From Lepas anatifera (Eukaryota > Arthropoda > Thecostraca > Lepadidae): a stretch of DNA of 64,000 nt. The notes below the pieces were generated by a model. That model searched no databases. It saw only the letters and a list, made by a program, of their open reading frames with translations, and had not been told where the DNA came from. How positions within the stretch are numbered: position 1 is the first letter of the stretch; every line of letters starts with the position of its first letter. The DNA lies in the NCBI GenBank assembly GCA_034440635.1, contig JAOTON010000385.1, forward strand, positions 2,448,501 through 2,512,500. Reading direction: 5' to 3'. Made by a program: the position numbers and the translations under genes. Of the stretch, positions 33,401-43,560 are shown in pieces.

Positions 33401-36386
33401 GGTGACTCGTTTGTGACTGTGGGTTTTGTGACTGGGATTCACTTCTGAGATCTACGGGACTTGGTGACATGCTTAATAACTGACTATCATTAGAAGGATC
33501 TTGCATTTTGCTGGCTCTGGTGTTTGCATTTTCTGTCCCTACGTCAGGAAGCAGACCAGCGTCGGAGTTCGCTTCTCGCTTATGTTGGAGCTTTTGCGCG
33601 AATTTCTGCGCAAAGCCATCCAGGACGTGGTCAGCCAGCAGAAGCTTATGAACTTCCTCTTCGTGTACCTTCAGAATAAGGGCGTTTGTGAAGTGTTTCT
33701 GACAGACTACACACACAAAGCTAGTGTCATTTATACTCTGAAGATCTTGAATGCCGCCGCTTATTTCCATGCTGTCCTGTTCTTGGTCTTGAATTACTTT
33801 TTGTCGCTTCCGACTGTTTTCACCATGATGAAGAACAATATCTAGACCCAGTTCCTGGAGCAGTTTGTGTTGTGCTGCCGAAGCAGGCCTGGATACTGCG
33901 CGAGGAGTGTCACTTTCTCCGTCCTCAGGTGAAGCCAGAATATCCCCTTTGACAGAGTCACGACATTTTGAAGGTGCTTTTGCCGCTTCCTTCTCTCCCT
34001 GTAGTTGGTGAATTCCTTCACATTCAGGGTTTATTAATGAAACTGACTCATTTTGTACGGACTGAGCACATGAAGCACCCGATTTCCTCTTTAATACATT
34101 GGAACAGTGCAATTGGGAGTTGAGATGAATGTTGAGGATTTGGGGATGCGCATACGCAACGTGGCAGTCATGGCACTTGTACGGTCGGTTTTCATCGCCA
34201 TGATCTTCCCCTTTCTGGTGGTTGACAGATTCTTTTAGGCTTAACACGCCATCACCATTTGTGCTATGGTCATCACTACCTGTGCCATCCTGCAAAGTCC
34301 CACTCACACGACAGGAGTCAGAATTCGTCTGACCTGAAACACGTGCATTGACCTTATCAGAACCCATGCTACTAAGGCTACCATTGATGCTTTCATTATT
34401 TTCAGGCTTGCACTTAACCGGGGTTAGACTTCCGAGAGAAGGATGCCCTGTATAGCCCCGAGGTTCCTTTTGCTTTTTGCTGGCTGAATCGGTGCCTATT
34501 CTATCCTGAATGTTGGCATTGTGACCACTCTTTCCGTCCAACGTTCGGACATTGAAGATCTCTTCGATGTCACCACCTCCCCGTCTCCCCTCTGCCAGAC
34601 GCTTCAGCTGGCGTTTGTGCTCCTGCGCCAGGTGGTCCACACCGCCAATGTGCCAAAGCAGTGGCAACTTGTGATGTGACGAGAACCCACACAATATACA
34701 CTCGAAAGTCCAGCCAGTGGGGTTTGATAACCGACGCTCTGCCTCCTGGAGATGTTGAAGCAGCACTAGCCGTGCATCATGTTCTGCCGCAGAAGCGTGT
34801 TCGCGGAGATCGGCTGCGCTGCTGGCGCGGTAGTCGCACAAATTGCATTGGAGCTGGCCCGAGCAGGCGCTATCAGACCCTGGGACAACTGAAGACTCGC
34901 GCTTCTTCTCCACTGATGCAGCTGAACACTGCAGGCCTGGGATATGTTCCTTTGCATCATCCTTGCTCACGCTGTGTGACTCAGGAACGGCGTTCGCGCT
35001 AGTGGCAGTGTGAGACTGAAATCCAGTCTCTGCTTTTGAGTGGGTTTGGTGCCAGTGTCCATCCAGGTGTTCAATGGAGTTGGAAGAAAAACTTTTACAA
35101 CAACCACATGTAAAAACAGGGGTCGGGCTCGGCTGCTTCGGCGGGCGAACGGGAACAGGGTCGCATTTTTGCGATTTGAGGGAGTCAGGTCTGGGACCGA
35201 TTTCAAGAAGTCTTCGAATCATACTGTTCTTCGGCGCTTCATCTGTAACTGGATCTGCGGCGTTTGAAGGCCCTGCTTCTGGCGCAGGTCGCAGACACTG
35301 CTGAAGAGCTTCAGCCGAGAGGGCACCGTTTGCTGCCTTCTCCGAAGCCGATATGGCCGCTGCTTCTCCGCTCACTGCCTCTGCCGTACCGTTCACATGG
35401 GAAGAAGCTGCCGACAAACGCTCTTTAACACTGGCATCATTGCTAGCTGTTTCAGAAATCTGACAACCTCGCACTGCGCCAGCCTGTTCAGCGGCATGCC
35501 TCTGAAGTGCTCGCGTATTGTAGAAATGCTTATCCGACTGGTTGTGTATTCGTAGGTTGCCTTTGGTGGTGGTGGCGTACTTGCAGACGTCGCAGCGGTA
35601 CGGTTTGTAGCCGCAGCGATGCGCCTCTCCGCGTGGCAGGCGAGGGTGGGGTCGACCAGACAAGCACGTGTGGCAGTTGCTGTCTTCCCCAGTATGCTCC
35701 TCCAATATGTGCGTCTGAAGCGTCTCCGTGTACTTGTAGTGCCAATTGCAGTAGGGACACTTCAGGGGCCTGCTGGTACCAGGGCGTGTCGCAGCGTCTG
35801 CAGAAGAAGTGGCTACATCTTGAGTGAGAACATTTGGTTGCGAAAACTGAAGAGCGGGGAGAAGGCTACTGCTACTGCTACTGCTTGGGTTCAGCAGTGC
35901 AGTTTGCAGCTTGCTCTGGAAGGGCACCTTTGAGGGTATGAGCGAGGACGAATCACCCATCACATGGACAGCTGCGGCACTCAAAACACTGTCAGTCTTA
36001 AGCTCGGGTGCCATTGTTGTCACTGACGGATTACTGTCCGTAGGCGTAATTGAACTCGACGAACCATCAGCATCTACATCTAGGTTATTATCGACACTGG
36101 CCTTGCCGCTGCCCTCTAACCTCACTGGCAGCGGACAGCAAGGCTCGTCCACCGATGACGAACTTCTCGCCTGATCGCCCTGCATGAGCTCCGACGGCTG
36201 AGCACCAGTGCCCTTCTGGTCCCGGTCGCCGCCGCTGCACTCTGCATTCCCAGCTGCGACGTTAGCGTCGGTTTTAGTGACGTCATCCCCGTTAGTGACG
36301 TCACCGGCCCCTTCAGTGCTGATTTGGCTGGGAGTCGCTGGTGACACGATGCCATCAGCCATCCCTCCACCCGGTGGCGTGTTCAT
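30426..36386 (-). CDS. zfh2: ZFHX3/4 (zfh-2)-type multi-zinc-finger, four-homeodomain transcription factor, large coding exon
   Basis: This exon encodes a nuclear DNA-binding transcription factor of the ZFHX family (vertebrate ZFHX3/ATBF1 and ZFHX4, fly zfh-2), known regulators of neuronal and epithelial differentiation. The frame is open for about 1,986 codons from the ATG at 36386. Counting from six codons upstream of that ATG, C2H2 fingers lie at about 216-237, 271-293, 433-455, 520-542, 569-591, 744-766, 898-919, 1482-1504, 1544-1564 and 1909-1931. Homeodomains lie at about 1176-1235 (helix 3 WFRNTLFKERQ), 1403-1462 (WFQNARQKAR), 1606-1665 (WFQNARARERK) and 1835-1893 (WFQNSRAKQKK). The CPYCNWHYKY finger, the GYKPYRC finger and HD4 PTMLEC are family signatures. 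PLDLS near 1757 is a CtBP-type motif, and a glutamine tract lies at 1820-1829. The ATG is the first in frame after a TGA at 36414-36416. The last 49 residues are low-complexity and may be read-through intron. All four homeodomains are present, as in vertebrate ZFHX3/4; fly zfh-2 has three. Domain identity is certain; the exact C-terminus is not. Confidence 0.95.
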   Translation of the reverse strand: MNTPPGGGMADGIVSPATPSQISTEGAGDVTNGDDVTKTDANVAAGNAECSGGDRDQKGTGAQPSELMQGDQARSSSSVDEPCCPLPVRLEGSGKASVDNNLDVDADGSSSSITPTDSNPSVTTMAPELKTDSVLSAAAVHVMGDSSSLIPSKVPFQSKLQTALLNPSSSSSSSLLPALQFSQPNVLTQDVATSSADAATRPGTSRPLKCPYCNWHYKYTETLQTHILEEHTGEDSNCHTCLSGRPHPRLPRGEAHRCGYKPYRCDVCKYATTTKGNLRIHNQSDKHFYNTRALQRHAAEQAGAVRGCQISETASNDASVKERLSAASSHVNGTAEAVSGEAAAISASEKAANGALSAEALQQCLRPAPEAGPSNAADPVTDEAPKNSMIRRLLEIGPRPDSLKSQKCDPVPVRPPKQPSPTPVFTCGCCKSFSSNSIEHLDGHWHQTHSKAETGFQSHTATSANAVPESHSVSKDDAKEHIPGLQCSAASVEKKRESSVVPGSDSACSGQLQCNLCDYRASSAADLREHASAAEHDARLVLLQHLQEAERRLSNPTGWTFECILCGFSSHHKLPLLWHIGGVDHLAQEHKRQLKRLAEGRRGGGDIEEIFNVRTLDGKSGHNANIQDRIGTDSASKKQKEPRGYTGHPSLGSLTPVKCKPENNESINGSLSSMGSDKVNARVSGQTNSDSCRVSGTLQDGTGSDDHSTNGDGVLSLKESVNHQKGEDHGDENRPYKCHDCHVAYAHPQILNIHLNSQLHCSNVLKRKSGASCAQSVQNESVSLINPECEGIHQLQGEKEAAKAPSKCRDSVKGDILASPEDGESDTPRAVSRPASAAQHKLLQELGLDIVLHHGENSRKRQKVIQDQEQDSMEISGGIQDLQSINDTSFVCVVCQKHFTNALILKVHEEEVHKLLLADHVLDGFAQKFAQKLQHKREANSDAGLLPDVGTENANTRASKMQDPSNDSQLLSMSPSPVDLRSESQSQNPQSQTSHLQAQHLASHLVQKGGNPQDQHLLKTTESTAPTAGAAPETTSILKRLVEQKPVTRPASQQIRQVTGLDTVTSVPSSSPAGGAGDYVAQITEACRSAADFPAALSFLQAAQLHYQLQQLSALGATVGADAQQAALGPLMAAQQMWAAYTVAAQQQAAVTAEALNVPEDHAEEKVSCKRSRTRISAQQVTVLRAYFDVDPSPLDDQITGLAVCCGLPPKVVKQWFRNTLFKERQKQRDAPCSDDSSAQGTEKERSGDVCPTKGSLPTVLSSVTPKVVNHNVLPSYKTKGSERNINESSETKITQMKVAGSGVNCIQNTIGSSQSKTSPHQPTTHPSPEGCNSKHEASLPVNLTSHALRASPTEELRVSFASCASTSSFPTTSNSPTSSTSSDLSPVQLGDQNNGARRANRTRFSNRQVKELQQAFEKNAYPRDDELVRLSERLDLCVRVITVWFQNARQKARRVFENQSPKATGVTVAAAEHKCNRCERVFQSHLELVLHQNEPCHQALSASAVDARGAQSPVIRVDENADTGKSMATPQNNMYQCNKCSQRFARFDQWREHDAAHMKSPSPIPSPLQNQLSEGSGAEPRPETGSTTERIGSSGCQRQDMRVRTVINAEALEYLHRQYRLDPSPSRDVVESISRHIGIKKRVVQVWFQNARARERKSQANGQQNSAQSRVTDQTDVTFSTGSSVEAGSQSLIQQQMQAYMEALVAAQQVTMGMASNGPIDPILGIPGLGYPPGFYGHSLATAECEEAPLDLSKPHKSPDKPILASDSSDGLSAAHPQLDAIRSDSVSIVPVFATTSQSQHQALDLATQPSLQQQQPQQQQPKQPCQKRFRTQMSATQVAVLRSVFNAYKMPTMLECMRLGERIGLAKRVVQVWFQNSRAKQKKRQLLRNDERALTPPPQGCEYCSVAYDDKCKAQEHVLSDCHVTSVCRVSKVTGVSGGGAGAGQRPREVSGPSEEEQSRRHPPQGGTSHAPQPELETAPPSER
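30570..30580 (-). promoter_or_regulatory. Alternative overlapping splice donors before the ZFHX stop
   Basis: The minus strand reads CAGGTGTGAGT. It offers two overlapping donors: CAG|GTGTGA (exon end 30578, leaving one base of a codon) and CAGGT|GTGAGT (exon end 30576, codon-complete). The site falls 12 residues after the last zinc finger, exactly where the predicted protein becomes Gly/Pro/Glu-rich and loses family character. Splicing here would remove the TAG stop and let the protein continue in a downstream exon, as in vertebrate ZFHX proteins, which have long C-terminal tails. Confidence 0.45.
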
Positions 36387-36455
36387 TTTGTGGTGCGTCC
36401 CCAATAATCTGGGTCATCGCGACTGGTTGGTGTGCATACGGGAGGGCACCAGCGC
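36384..36455 (-). promoter_or_regulatory. Candidate 5' exon boundary and leader of the ZFHX exon, with two upstream ORFs
   Basis: Read on the minus strand, a pyrimidine-rich stretch ends in TTTGCAG with the predicted exon starting at 36455. This is the best acceptor near the start codon. The leader then holds two ATGs before the main one. The first (36437-36435) opens a seven-codon ORF ending at the TGA at 36414. The second (36417-36415) opens a 20-codon ORF in another frame that runs past the main ATG (36386-36384) and stops at 36355. Upstream ORFs of this kind commonly lower translation. Use of this acceptor is an inference from motif quality. Confidence 0.5.
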
Positions 36456-37419
36456 CTGCAAACAGACGCCACACGTCAGAGCAGCTAACGGCCCAATGCA
36501 CATTTATCAGCAGCTTACTATTCAAGTACTCACAATTCATGAAGATAGAGCCATTTAGTAAGAAAGAGGTCCCTTCAAAGCCGGAGATAATTCCGTCAAA
36601 TTGTACTTGCTGCTCAACCAGGCCTATTTCTACCCATTTGTCATGTAAAAACAATGGGGTTAAAGGACAGTATTAGAATACCAGATGTTGGCAGAGGTGA
36701 GACTCGGTTCATTCCAAGACAGATACGGCCAGCAGTATTGCGTCAGCCCTGACGCCGACCCGCCACGGACTCTATTTACCATCAACGTGAGCTTATCTTA
36801 ATTCAAGCTACCAGCCTGACAGCCAAATGGGAGTGCTGACTTTTGAATTTCCGGTTCTTTTATGGGCAATCGAAACATGGCGCGATATAGCCAAGTCACT
36901 AAAAGTACTCTTAAACCCCAATACATGCATGGGCAATCGAGGTATGACCAAAACACCATAATAATTTTTATTCTTCCTGTAGATCTCACGCCAAGAAATT
37001 TCAAGTCGGATTTCCTTGATGTGTATTTCTGAATATAACTGGTAGGAAATGCGTATAATATATTTTATAATACGTGTTATATAAAATAACTTTCGTCAAT
37101 GCTTCATGCAATCGTTGTCGGTCAATGAGTCCAGACAAATTCTAACCATTGTTATCGTGGAGGCTGCAGTACAAAGCCTTACGGTATATTCCAACCAAAC
37201 AGATGTAATATTTGGTACGCGTGAATCCAGTCCACTTATTGTAAGCTCCACTTTAAGAAAACAAACAGCTCAAATACCTGCAGAGGAGTATCAAGGCAAG
37301 AACCTTGGACTATTAAATATTAGACCGCAGGCAAAGCAGACAAAGTGGTGAACTGTTTCTGTAAGCCAGGTTTACCACCCTTCCCTTACGCTCGGGTCTA
37401 TTTTCTTGAACGCTTATTG
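36456..37419. other. Region upstream of the ZFHX large exon
   Basis: Presumed intron or 5' flank of the ZFHX gene. No upstream exon can be identified from sequence alone. The 99-codon minus frame at 36355-36654 is the frame of upstream ORF 2 extended through the presumed intron. Confidence 0.4.
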
Positions 37420-37545
37420 TCTCTGTCACGCGCACTGGCGGATACAAGACTCAATTTGGCGAGGAACAGCTGAATCAACTTATTGTCTTCATCACGCGCA
37501 CCGGCGGATCCAGGACTCGATTTAGCGGGGAACGGCTGAGTCAAG
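37420..37545. repeat. Two-unit tandem repeat, about 68 bp
   Basis: ttattgtct..tcacgcgcac and ggcggat(a/c)ca(a/g)gactc occur twice in order. The ggcggatccagg core resembles MITE E ends, so the repeat may derive from one. Confidence 0.6.
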
Positions 37546-38126
37546 ACGGGCTGGGGAGGGGAGGGAGGGAAGTTGGAGTGTGACACGACTGTCTTTGGTA
37601 AAAATGTTATTTCAAACCCGTTAGATGATGTGAAAACCCCATGTATTGATAACAAAATTGTTATTTTTCTCCTCTGCCAGCAAAAATTGGCTTCCAGCGG
37701 ACCTCGGGGAAAAACGCCGTCCGGTCCTTGACAGGTGCTTTGCTGTATTTAGCCTAGATTTCGTTAATGGGCAAACGGTTTGAAGTGGCGAGGCGACGCG
37801 TTTCACCCTATAGGGTCCATCCATGCCCCTTTTCCCTTGGATTTCCCAGTAATCACGCCGCCACCGTGTATCGCTTATGTACCATCACTGTTCTCGGTGC
37901 CCGTCTCGGACCGGTGACTTCGCGGTATCAACCGTCTATTATATATGATCATCTGTTTCAAAAGCTGATAGACTTCGCAGTGCTGATCCGAGGAGCATGC
38001 TTATAAGTTAGTAAGATGTTTAATGGCCTGCCCCTCGAATCCTGGATGCAAAATGGAGCTAATGCATTGAGCTTATATATTCAGGAACAGTCCTTCCTCA
38101 GAACTATCATTATGCAATGGGCAAAA

Positions 38127-38510
38127 TCACAAATTCTTGGTCATAGTGTAGCAAGCGTTCGAATTTGAGGTCTTGCTACAGCATGACCAAGTTGACCTCG
38201 AATTATCGGCTTGTCCACTTGTTATCTGTTCCTTCTCTTCTTTGACCTTACTAGCGATACCAGCTGCCTCACAAGCGACAGCTGTATTCTTCCGCAGGGC
38301 AAAGAAGACTCTTGCTAATGAATGTTTAGTAGGTAATATCTCAACGTTAGCTTCACGCCACCAGCCAGGAACTTGAAACCTTGCCAAGGCATTTCGCGGA
38401 TCAGTAAGCAGCTTATGGCGTTGTACCGCCCGATCCGCTTCGGATGAAGCTGAACTGATGTTGAATCCTTTAAGGATAAGCCATTTCAATAAGCTTTCAG
38501 TGTCTGACAT
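38127..38510 (-). CDS. Hypothetical ORF, 127 codons
   Basis: The ORF opens with ATG at 38510 (MSDTESLLKW) and runs to a stop at 38127. The composition looks protein-like in the first 90 residues (WWREANVEIL, then LARVFFALRK), then turns Ser/Asn/Thr-rich. The frame is also open upstream of the ATG, and a CATCAG acceptor-like motif lies just before it, so this could be part of an exon. I recognise no family. The last 20 codons overlap a 20-bp inverted repeat (38137-38192), so the C-terminal part may be non-coding. A transposon remnant is an equally good explanation. Confidence 0.25.
   Translation of the reverse strand: MSDTESLLKWLILKGFNISSASSEADRAVQRHKLLTDPRNALARFQVPGWWREANVEILPTKHSLARVFFALRKNTAVACEAAGIASKVKEEKEQITSGQADNSRSTWSCCSKTSNSNACYTMTKNL
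38137..38192. repeat. Hairpin-forming inverted repeat, 20-bp arms
   Basis: The arms CTTGGTCATAGTGTAGCAAG (38137-38156) and CTTGCTACAGCATGACCAAG (38173-38192) pair at 18 of 20 positions around a 16-nt loop. It overlaps the 3' end of the hypothetical ORF at 38127-38510. Confidence 0.75.
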
Positions 38511-41157
38511 ACCAGTGCGCTCATTGCTGATGCAGGCTTGCGGTGGAGAGCAAATTAACAACCAGCATACTGATTCTCGTGAATTGCAAACTTGAAAGAG
38601 GCATCACTTGACATGACGTCTTCCCCTGACATGACAGAAAGACGCGACGGGTGAATGTTAACCGGGGACTATCTTTGACATGTAACGTTTGTGGTCCAGG
38701 TATGGGGTGAGCCTTAAGTTTGGAGACGGGAGCTAACCACATATTAACTTTCATAACTTAGCTGGTAGCAACCAAGTATAAAGACACAAAAGTGGTTGAA
38801 AGATGCTGCGCGCGCCATGTTTTGGATCAGATGCGCTCTTTTTATAATAAGTCTTTATGGGCAATTTTCTTGTTTGGAACTATCAACATGAAACTAGTGG
38901 CAGACGTCATGTATTGGGAACTCGAGATCAAGGGGGTGATTGAACTGGTTTTTTGGAGGTCCACTGGGCCGGAAGTGAAAGAGGAGCTCTGCATGATGCA
39001 GCTGTCAAGTGCTTGCACTGTTCAAATGGGGGACAGATTTGGGACTTCCCTGAGGGACAAGGCTAAAGCCTTAGGGCCGGCATGCACATACCTACCGCCT
39101 GGGGCCGCGTTTTGAACTTTAGGAGGGTGCCTTCCAGATGACAACCTTGGGTATTTTCGAAGAGGTAGCTGTTTCAGAAGCCTATCAGAGAATAATGGAA
39201 CCAATTTCGGTGGGAGGAGCGCCGCTGTTTGAGGGAGCGAAACCAGATAGTCGAACAGGGGTCGACAGCCGTTGCAGTGGATGGCCTGCAGCAATGGCCA
39301 AATCTGAAGAGAAGGGACTCTGTTCCCAGAGTCAACTTCTGAAGTCAGTTGGAAGGAGCACTGCCACAGTTTTCGCATTTCAAGGGTGGTTTTCTGTCCA
39401 TACAGGGTGCCTTCCATGCCTGACACAGCGTATTATTTTTGCCTGTTTATTTGTGATGTGATATACACGTAAAACGGGTTTCACCTAAATTCATTCCAGT
39501 GGTTTAAAACTAATTAATCCTGCAGCCATTTTCCCGTATCTGTGGATACGCGGCATTGTTAATTATTTAACTGCCAAATATTTCAATTGAGTCATTATTT
39601 TATTTTCCTAGGATGGATTTATTAAATTGTCTTGGAAATCTTAATTTGTCTTCTTGCCCTCAAAAATTTTTCCCTTTTAATGAAAATAAATTTCCCAAAA
39701 AGTTACAAAGGATTATATGTTATTTTCAAAGTTCATGGTGTTCGTTATGTATATACATTCTACTGAGGAGTCAAATTTTTGTCGGTACTTTTTTGTTTGC
39801 TAAATCAACTAGGGATCCTATTTTCGGTGTTCAATCGAAACTTATGCTGATGGTTGCACAATGCACATACACTACTTGACTGAAGTCAAATAAGAAATTA
39901 CCAGCATGCCAGATCAGAAGTTGATTGCTGGTAATACTAACGATTCGAACTTACCCACCAAGTAAATTTTATACGTTTCGTTCGAAGATAGGGGAAGTGT
40001 GGGAAAACTACATCTACACTTGGCTAAGAGCATTCATTAGTGTTTACCTCGTGCTGCAAGAAAACCGGCCCGGGGTGAAGCTCAGGGTGCAGGACAAAAA
40101 ACCGAACCGGGGTGAATATCCCTATTATTAAAATACTGAACCTCAGTTCCCGACACACCTTCAGAGTTTAATCCACAAACAGCTGGACATGTAAAAGACC
40201 TCAGACAATGCAAACCAAAGAGCCCAAACTGAGATGAAGCCGCATTATCCTGCACCATCGGTTTCAGCAGGCCGGGCGACAATTGTACTATATTTTACCC
40301 TAAAGGCTCAAAGTGCAGTTTCGAACATTTAAAAAATGATATGTGTTCTAAAAATGTATCACACAAGCCCGAAAACTGCGCGGTGTTACAAAAAGTCCCT
40401 TTCCAAAATACTTATCAAGCGTTACGATGCTTTGTTTGTGCAAACGCTTGCAGTAAAGGCTACCTAGCTTTATCCCTGTATTCAATAGTGAAATACTGTT
40501 ACATATAGACTAAGCTCAAAGTCACAGAACGCCATATCAAGTGCTGAAGCCGAAAACTCCGTAAGCACCGTGCAGGACGTCTGGTCGCATAAGTTCGTTC
40601 CACAGGTTTCCGCAGCGACCACAATGTACGTCTCCGTACAAGTTCGCAGCACGCAACTCCAGATACGTTATCAGCGGCCCCGAACAGTGAACAGGGATGC
40701 GGCAGACAGAACCGCGGCTACCACCTCACCTTTGAACCCGGGGCAGACGCGTGACCATGCCACGCTTAGTGGAGGGTCCATAACACATTTACAGTGTTAA
40801 TTTATCTTTGTAAGAAGATAACCACCACCTGACAGCTTGCAGACATAACTGTGTTGGGAGAAGCCACCACCGCTACATTGGTTGATTAAAGAGCAGAGTC
40901 ACTCCTCAATAGATTCGACACCGAGGACAAACACTTCAGGAGCGACGAGTCTTGAACTGCTACACTTTCTCGTAATGCCGATGCTTCTATACATTCATTG
41001 CCAGTAACAATGGGCACGACACCTCTCCTCCGTCGAAGTGGTTCATTTGAAGCAGAAGTTGGCACACATCTAGTGTTCGGAACGTGTCGGCCGCAGTCGG
41101 CTCGCCTCTGCCAGTGAGGCCGGACACTGATATCAGAGCCGAGGGCGCCCACCCTGC
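38511..41157. other. Unassigned DNA
   Basis: A 134-codon minus frame at 39022-39426 lacks recognisable domains; tggaaggcaccct occurs twice in it. ccggggtgaa is repeated near 40070-40115. The remainder is anonymous AT-rich sequence. Confidence 0.35.
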
Positions 41158-41425
41158 CGGACGCGTTTCCTGCCACGGGCGGCGCCAGGAGCCAGTTCTG
41201 AAGACTGACCCTGGGAAGGGGCGCCGGTCACAAGTCCCCCCAGACGCGTTTCCTGCCACGGGCGGCGCCAGGAGCCAGTTCTGAAGACTGACCCTGGGGA
41301 GGGGCGCTGGTCACAAGTCCCCCAGACACGTTTCCTGCCACGGAGCCAGTTCTGGATACTGACCCTGGGCAGGGGGCTAATCACAAGTACCCCCCCCAGA
41401 AACGTTTCCTGCCACGGGTGGTGTC
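41158..41425. repeat. Tandem repeat, unit about 80 bp, about 3.3 copies
   Basis: Units begin cagacgcgtttcctgccacg near 41160, 41243, 41325 and 41399. The first two are nearly identical; the third has a deletion. Reading frames here are repeat products. Confidence 0.9.
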
Positions 41426-41599
41426 AGCAACCCACCCCAACCTGACACTCATCCGTGAAGGCACTCTGAGTGATTTTAACTGAAATAATAATAAAAAACC
41501 TTAAAAAAGTTTTTAAAGCAAATAATTATTATTAATGTGACAAAACAAATGTTCGCAGTCTAAAAAGAGATGTCCTGCTTAATTCCTTTAGTGTGAAGT

Positions 41600-42060
41600 G
41601 CTCAAATCCGGCGCCATTTAGGGGTTATGGCAGTCTCATTAACGCCCGTACAAGTCGCCATGTCATGCATATTGAATATCCTGGCTCCAGGGCCAGGCTA
41701 TTCCTTGAGGCAAAGCAGCTCCTTGGAGCCGATGTATACACTTCATCAATAGTTCCCTGCTAATAAGTATTGCCTCTTGATAGGTTATTATTAAGACAGC
41801 TTCACGATATGAATATGGCGACATGAAAATACGCTTCTCTGGGCATGTTCTTTGAAAAGAGAGGAAAACGCTGTGTTATTATTAAGTAATTATGACTGTG
41901 ATTTTACCTATTGTATTATGAGGATTATGATAAAGGATTGTTCCCGAATATATAATATTAGTGTGTTAGCTCCAGTCTGCATCCCTGATACGTGGAAGCA
42001 GGGCATTAAACAGCTTATCAACTTATAATCACGCTCCTCCGCTCAGCACTGCGAAATCTA
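41600..42060. promoter_or_regulatory. Candidate non-coding regulatory segment
   Basis: A non-repetitive stretch has clustered homeodomain/POU-like sites (gtcatgcatattgaat, tctcattaacg, ctaataagtatt, ggttattattaag) and two gccat cores. It stands out because both sides are repeats. Motif clustering is the only evidence. Confidence 0.25.
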
Positions 42061-42189
42061 TCAAAATATTCCATTTCTTAAGCTTTCACCGCCTGAAGGT
42101 TCGATCGGATCCTCCCACCTTCGGATTTTGGCATACAATTTCTTTCTATTCTAAATGATATAATATGAATGATATAATACCTGTTTCGC

Positions 42190-43560
42190 TTTGAAAGCTT
42201 CTAGGGTGATCAATTTGACAACTTATGACCACAAATAGGAATCAGGTCAGGCCAGGTCAACGAGTTATTACGCCATTTCTAAACCCAAGTAAGACGATTC
42301 TGTTCTTCCAAAATCACGCTGACAAAACCAGAGTGTAACTCGGCTTCTACAAGAGCTAAATCATGTTTATAAACATCATTCAAAAGTTCTTGAAACTACA
42401 AATCTGCACGCTTTCATCCATTTTGAGGTTAGGTTCCTCAATACTGAGGTCGCTAGAGGTCACCAAAGGTCACAGTCCTCTAAATTGTTTGTGCCTATAA
42501 ATTTTTAACGAAACAAGATACAGTCATAAATTTGGTATCATAGTGATGGGCATGAACTATATATTTGAATTATATGCTTAATAATCTTGAAAGGTCTTCA
42601 TTTGACCTTGATCTAAGGTCAAAGTCATAGTGTAGCCTTATTGTTACCTTACAATGTCATGCTGTATATAATTTAAATCCTTGATGGACGTTGTTCTATT
42701 CTAGGTCTAGTGGTTCTTGAGTTATAATGAATTCAAGGGAGATACGCGAAACAATGTATTGGCTAGATCGAAGGTCACAAAAGTTGTTTCAGAAGTCCTA
42801 TTCTCATTTTTGCAATTCGGCCTGCAAATGCCTTAAAATTGCTCTCAAGTCAACATTTTAGACGACTTTACCGGTACACACTATATCGATGTATATGACG
42901 TACACACGGCTAAGGCTATCAAGTTCTCTAAGAACAAGGTCATATCTTTCCTAAACAGTGACGTAAAACTTTGGACTACTACAGAAAAATTAATTTAGAA
43001 ATATATTCCAAACTATTTTGAAACAGAAATATAGTGCTTAAAAATCACAATTAACCAATCAGAAGCCTAGGAATTCTCAAACCAGGGTCAGATGTTTTAT
43101 CCTTCTAAGAAATACTCACCGATACAACCTAAGACTTGTAATTTTTTTTTCCGTTTTAGCAAACTAATTCATTTTTAGTTTTTAAAGCCTTTTATTAATT
43201 CAAATAAAAATACAGAAGACATTTTATTACAAAAACATTTTTTTAACTTTAAATGTTTTGAAAGTAATGATAGTTGGTTTCGCACTAAATCGGAACTGGT
43301 ATTTAATGAGTCCTAAATTTGATAAATAATTTTTAATTTTTAATAGAGATATTTTTTAAAACATGGGCCTAAATTTGACCCATTTTAGCCCACTGTGACG
43401 TCACAGTTCGACGGATATGGTTCAAGCTCGGGTCAAAAGTAAAAGACGGTAAGACAATTTTAGTGCCGTTTCAGTTTTGTCCACATCAGTTTAAGTTCTC
43501 GAAATCGTAGGGGGTCCGATCGGAACCCCCAGGCGGTGGTGGGTACGAAAAGACCCCAGG
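42190..43560. mobile_element. Eroded family B element
   Basis: TGACCT/AGGTCA-rich non-coding DNA ends in ctcgaaatcgtagggggtc...aacccccaggcgg...gggtacga, which parallels the right end of the 25.4-kb copy. Clear TTAA flanks and a left terminus are no longer visible, so the boundaries are approximate. Confidence 0.5.

Noticed and set aside
36270..36306. Two TGACGTCA sites near the ZFHX start, as a CRE promoter
   Set aside because: They lie inside the coding exon and come from a repeated Asp-Val-Thr codon pattern; a regulatory role has no separate support.
39022..39426. 134-codon minus-strand frame
   Set aside because: No recognisable domain, an internal duplicated motif, and an overlapping frame on the other strand of similar length.
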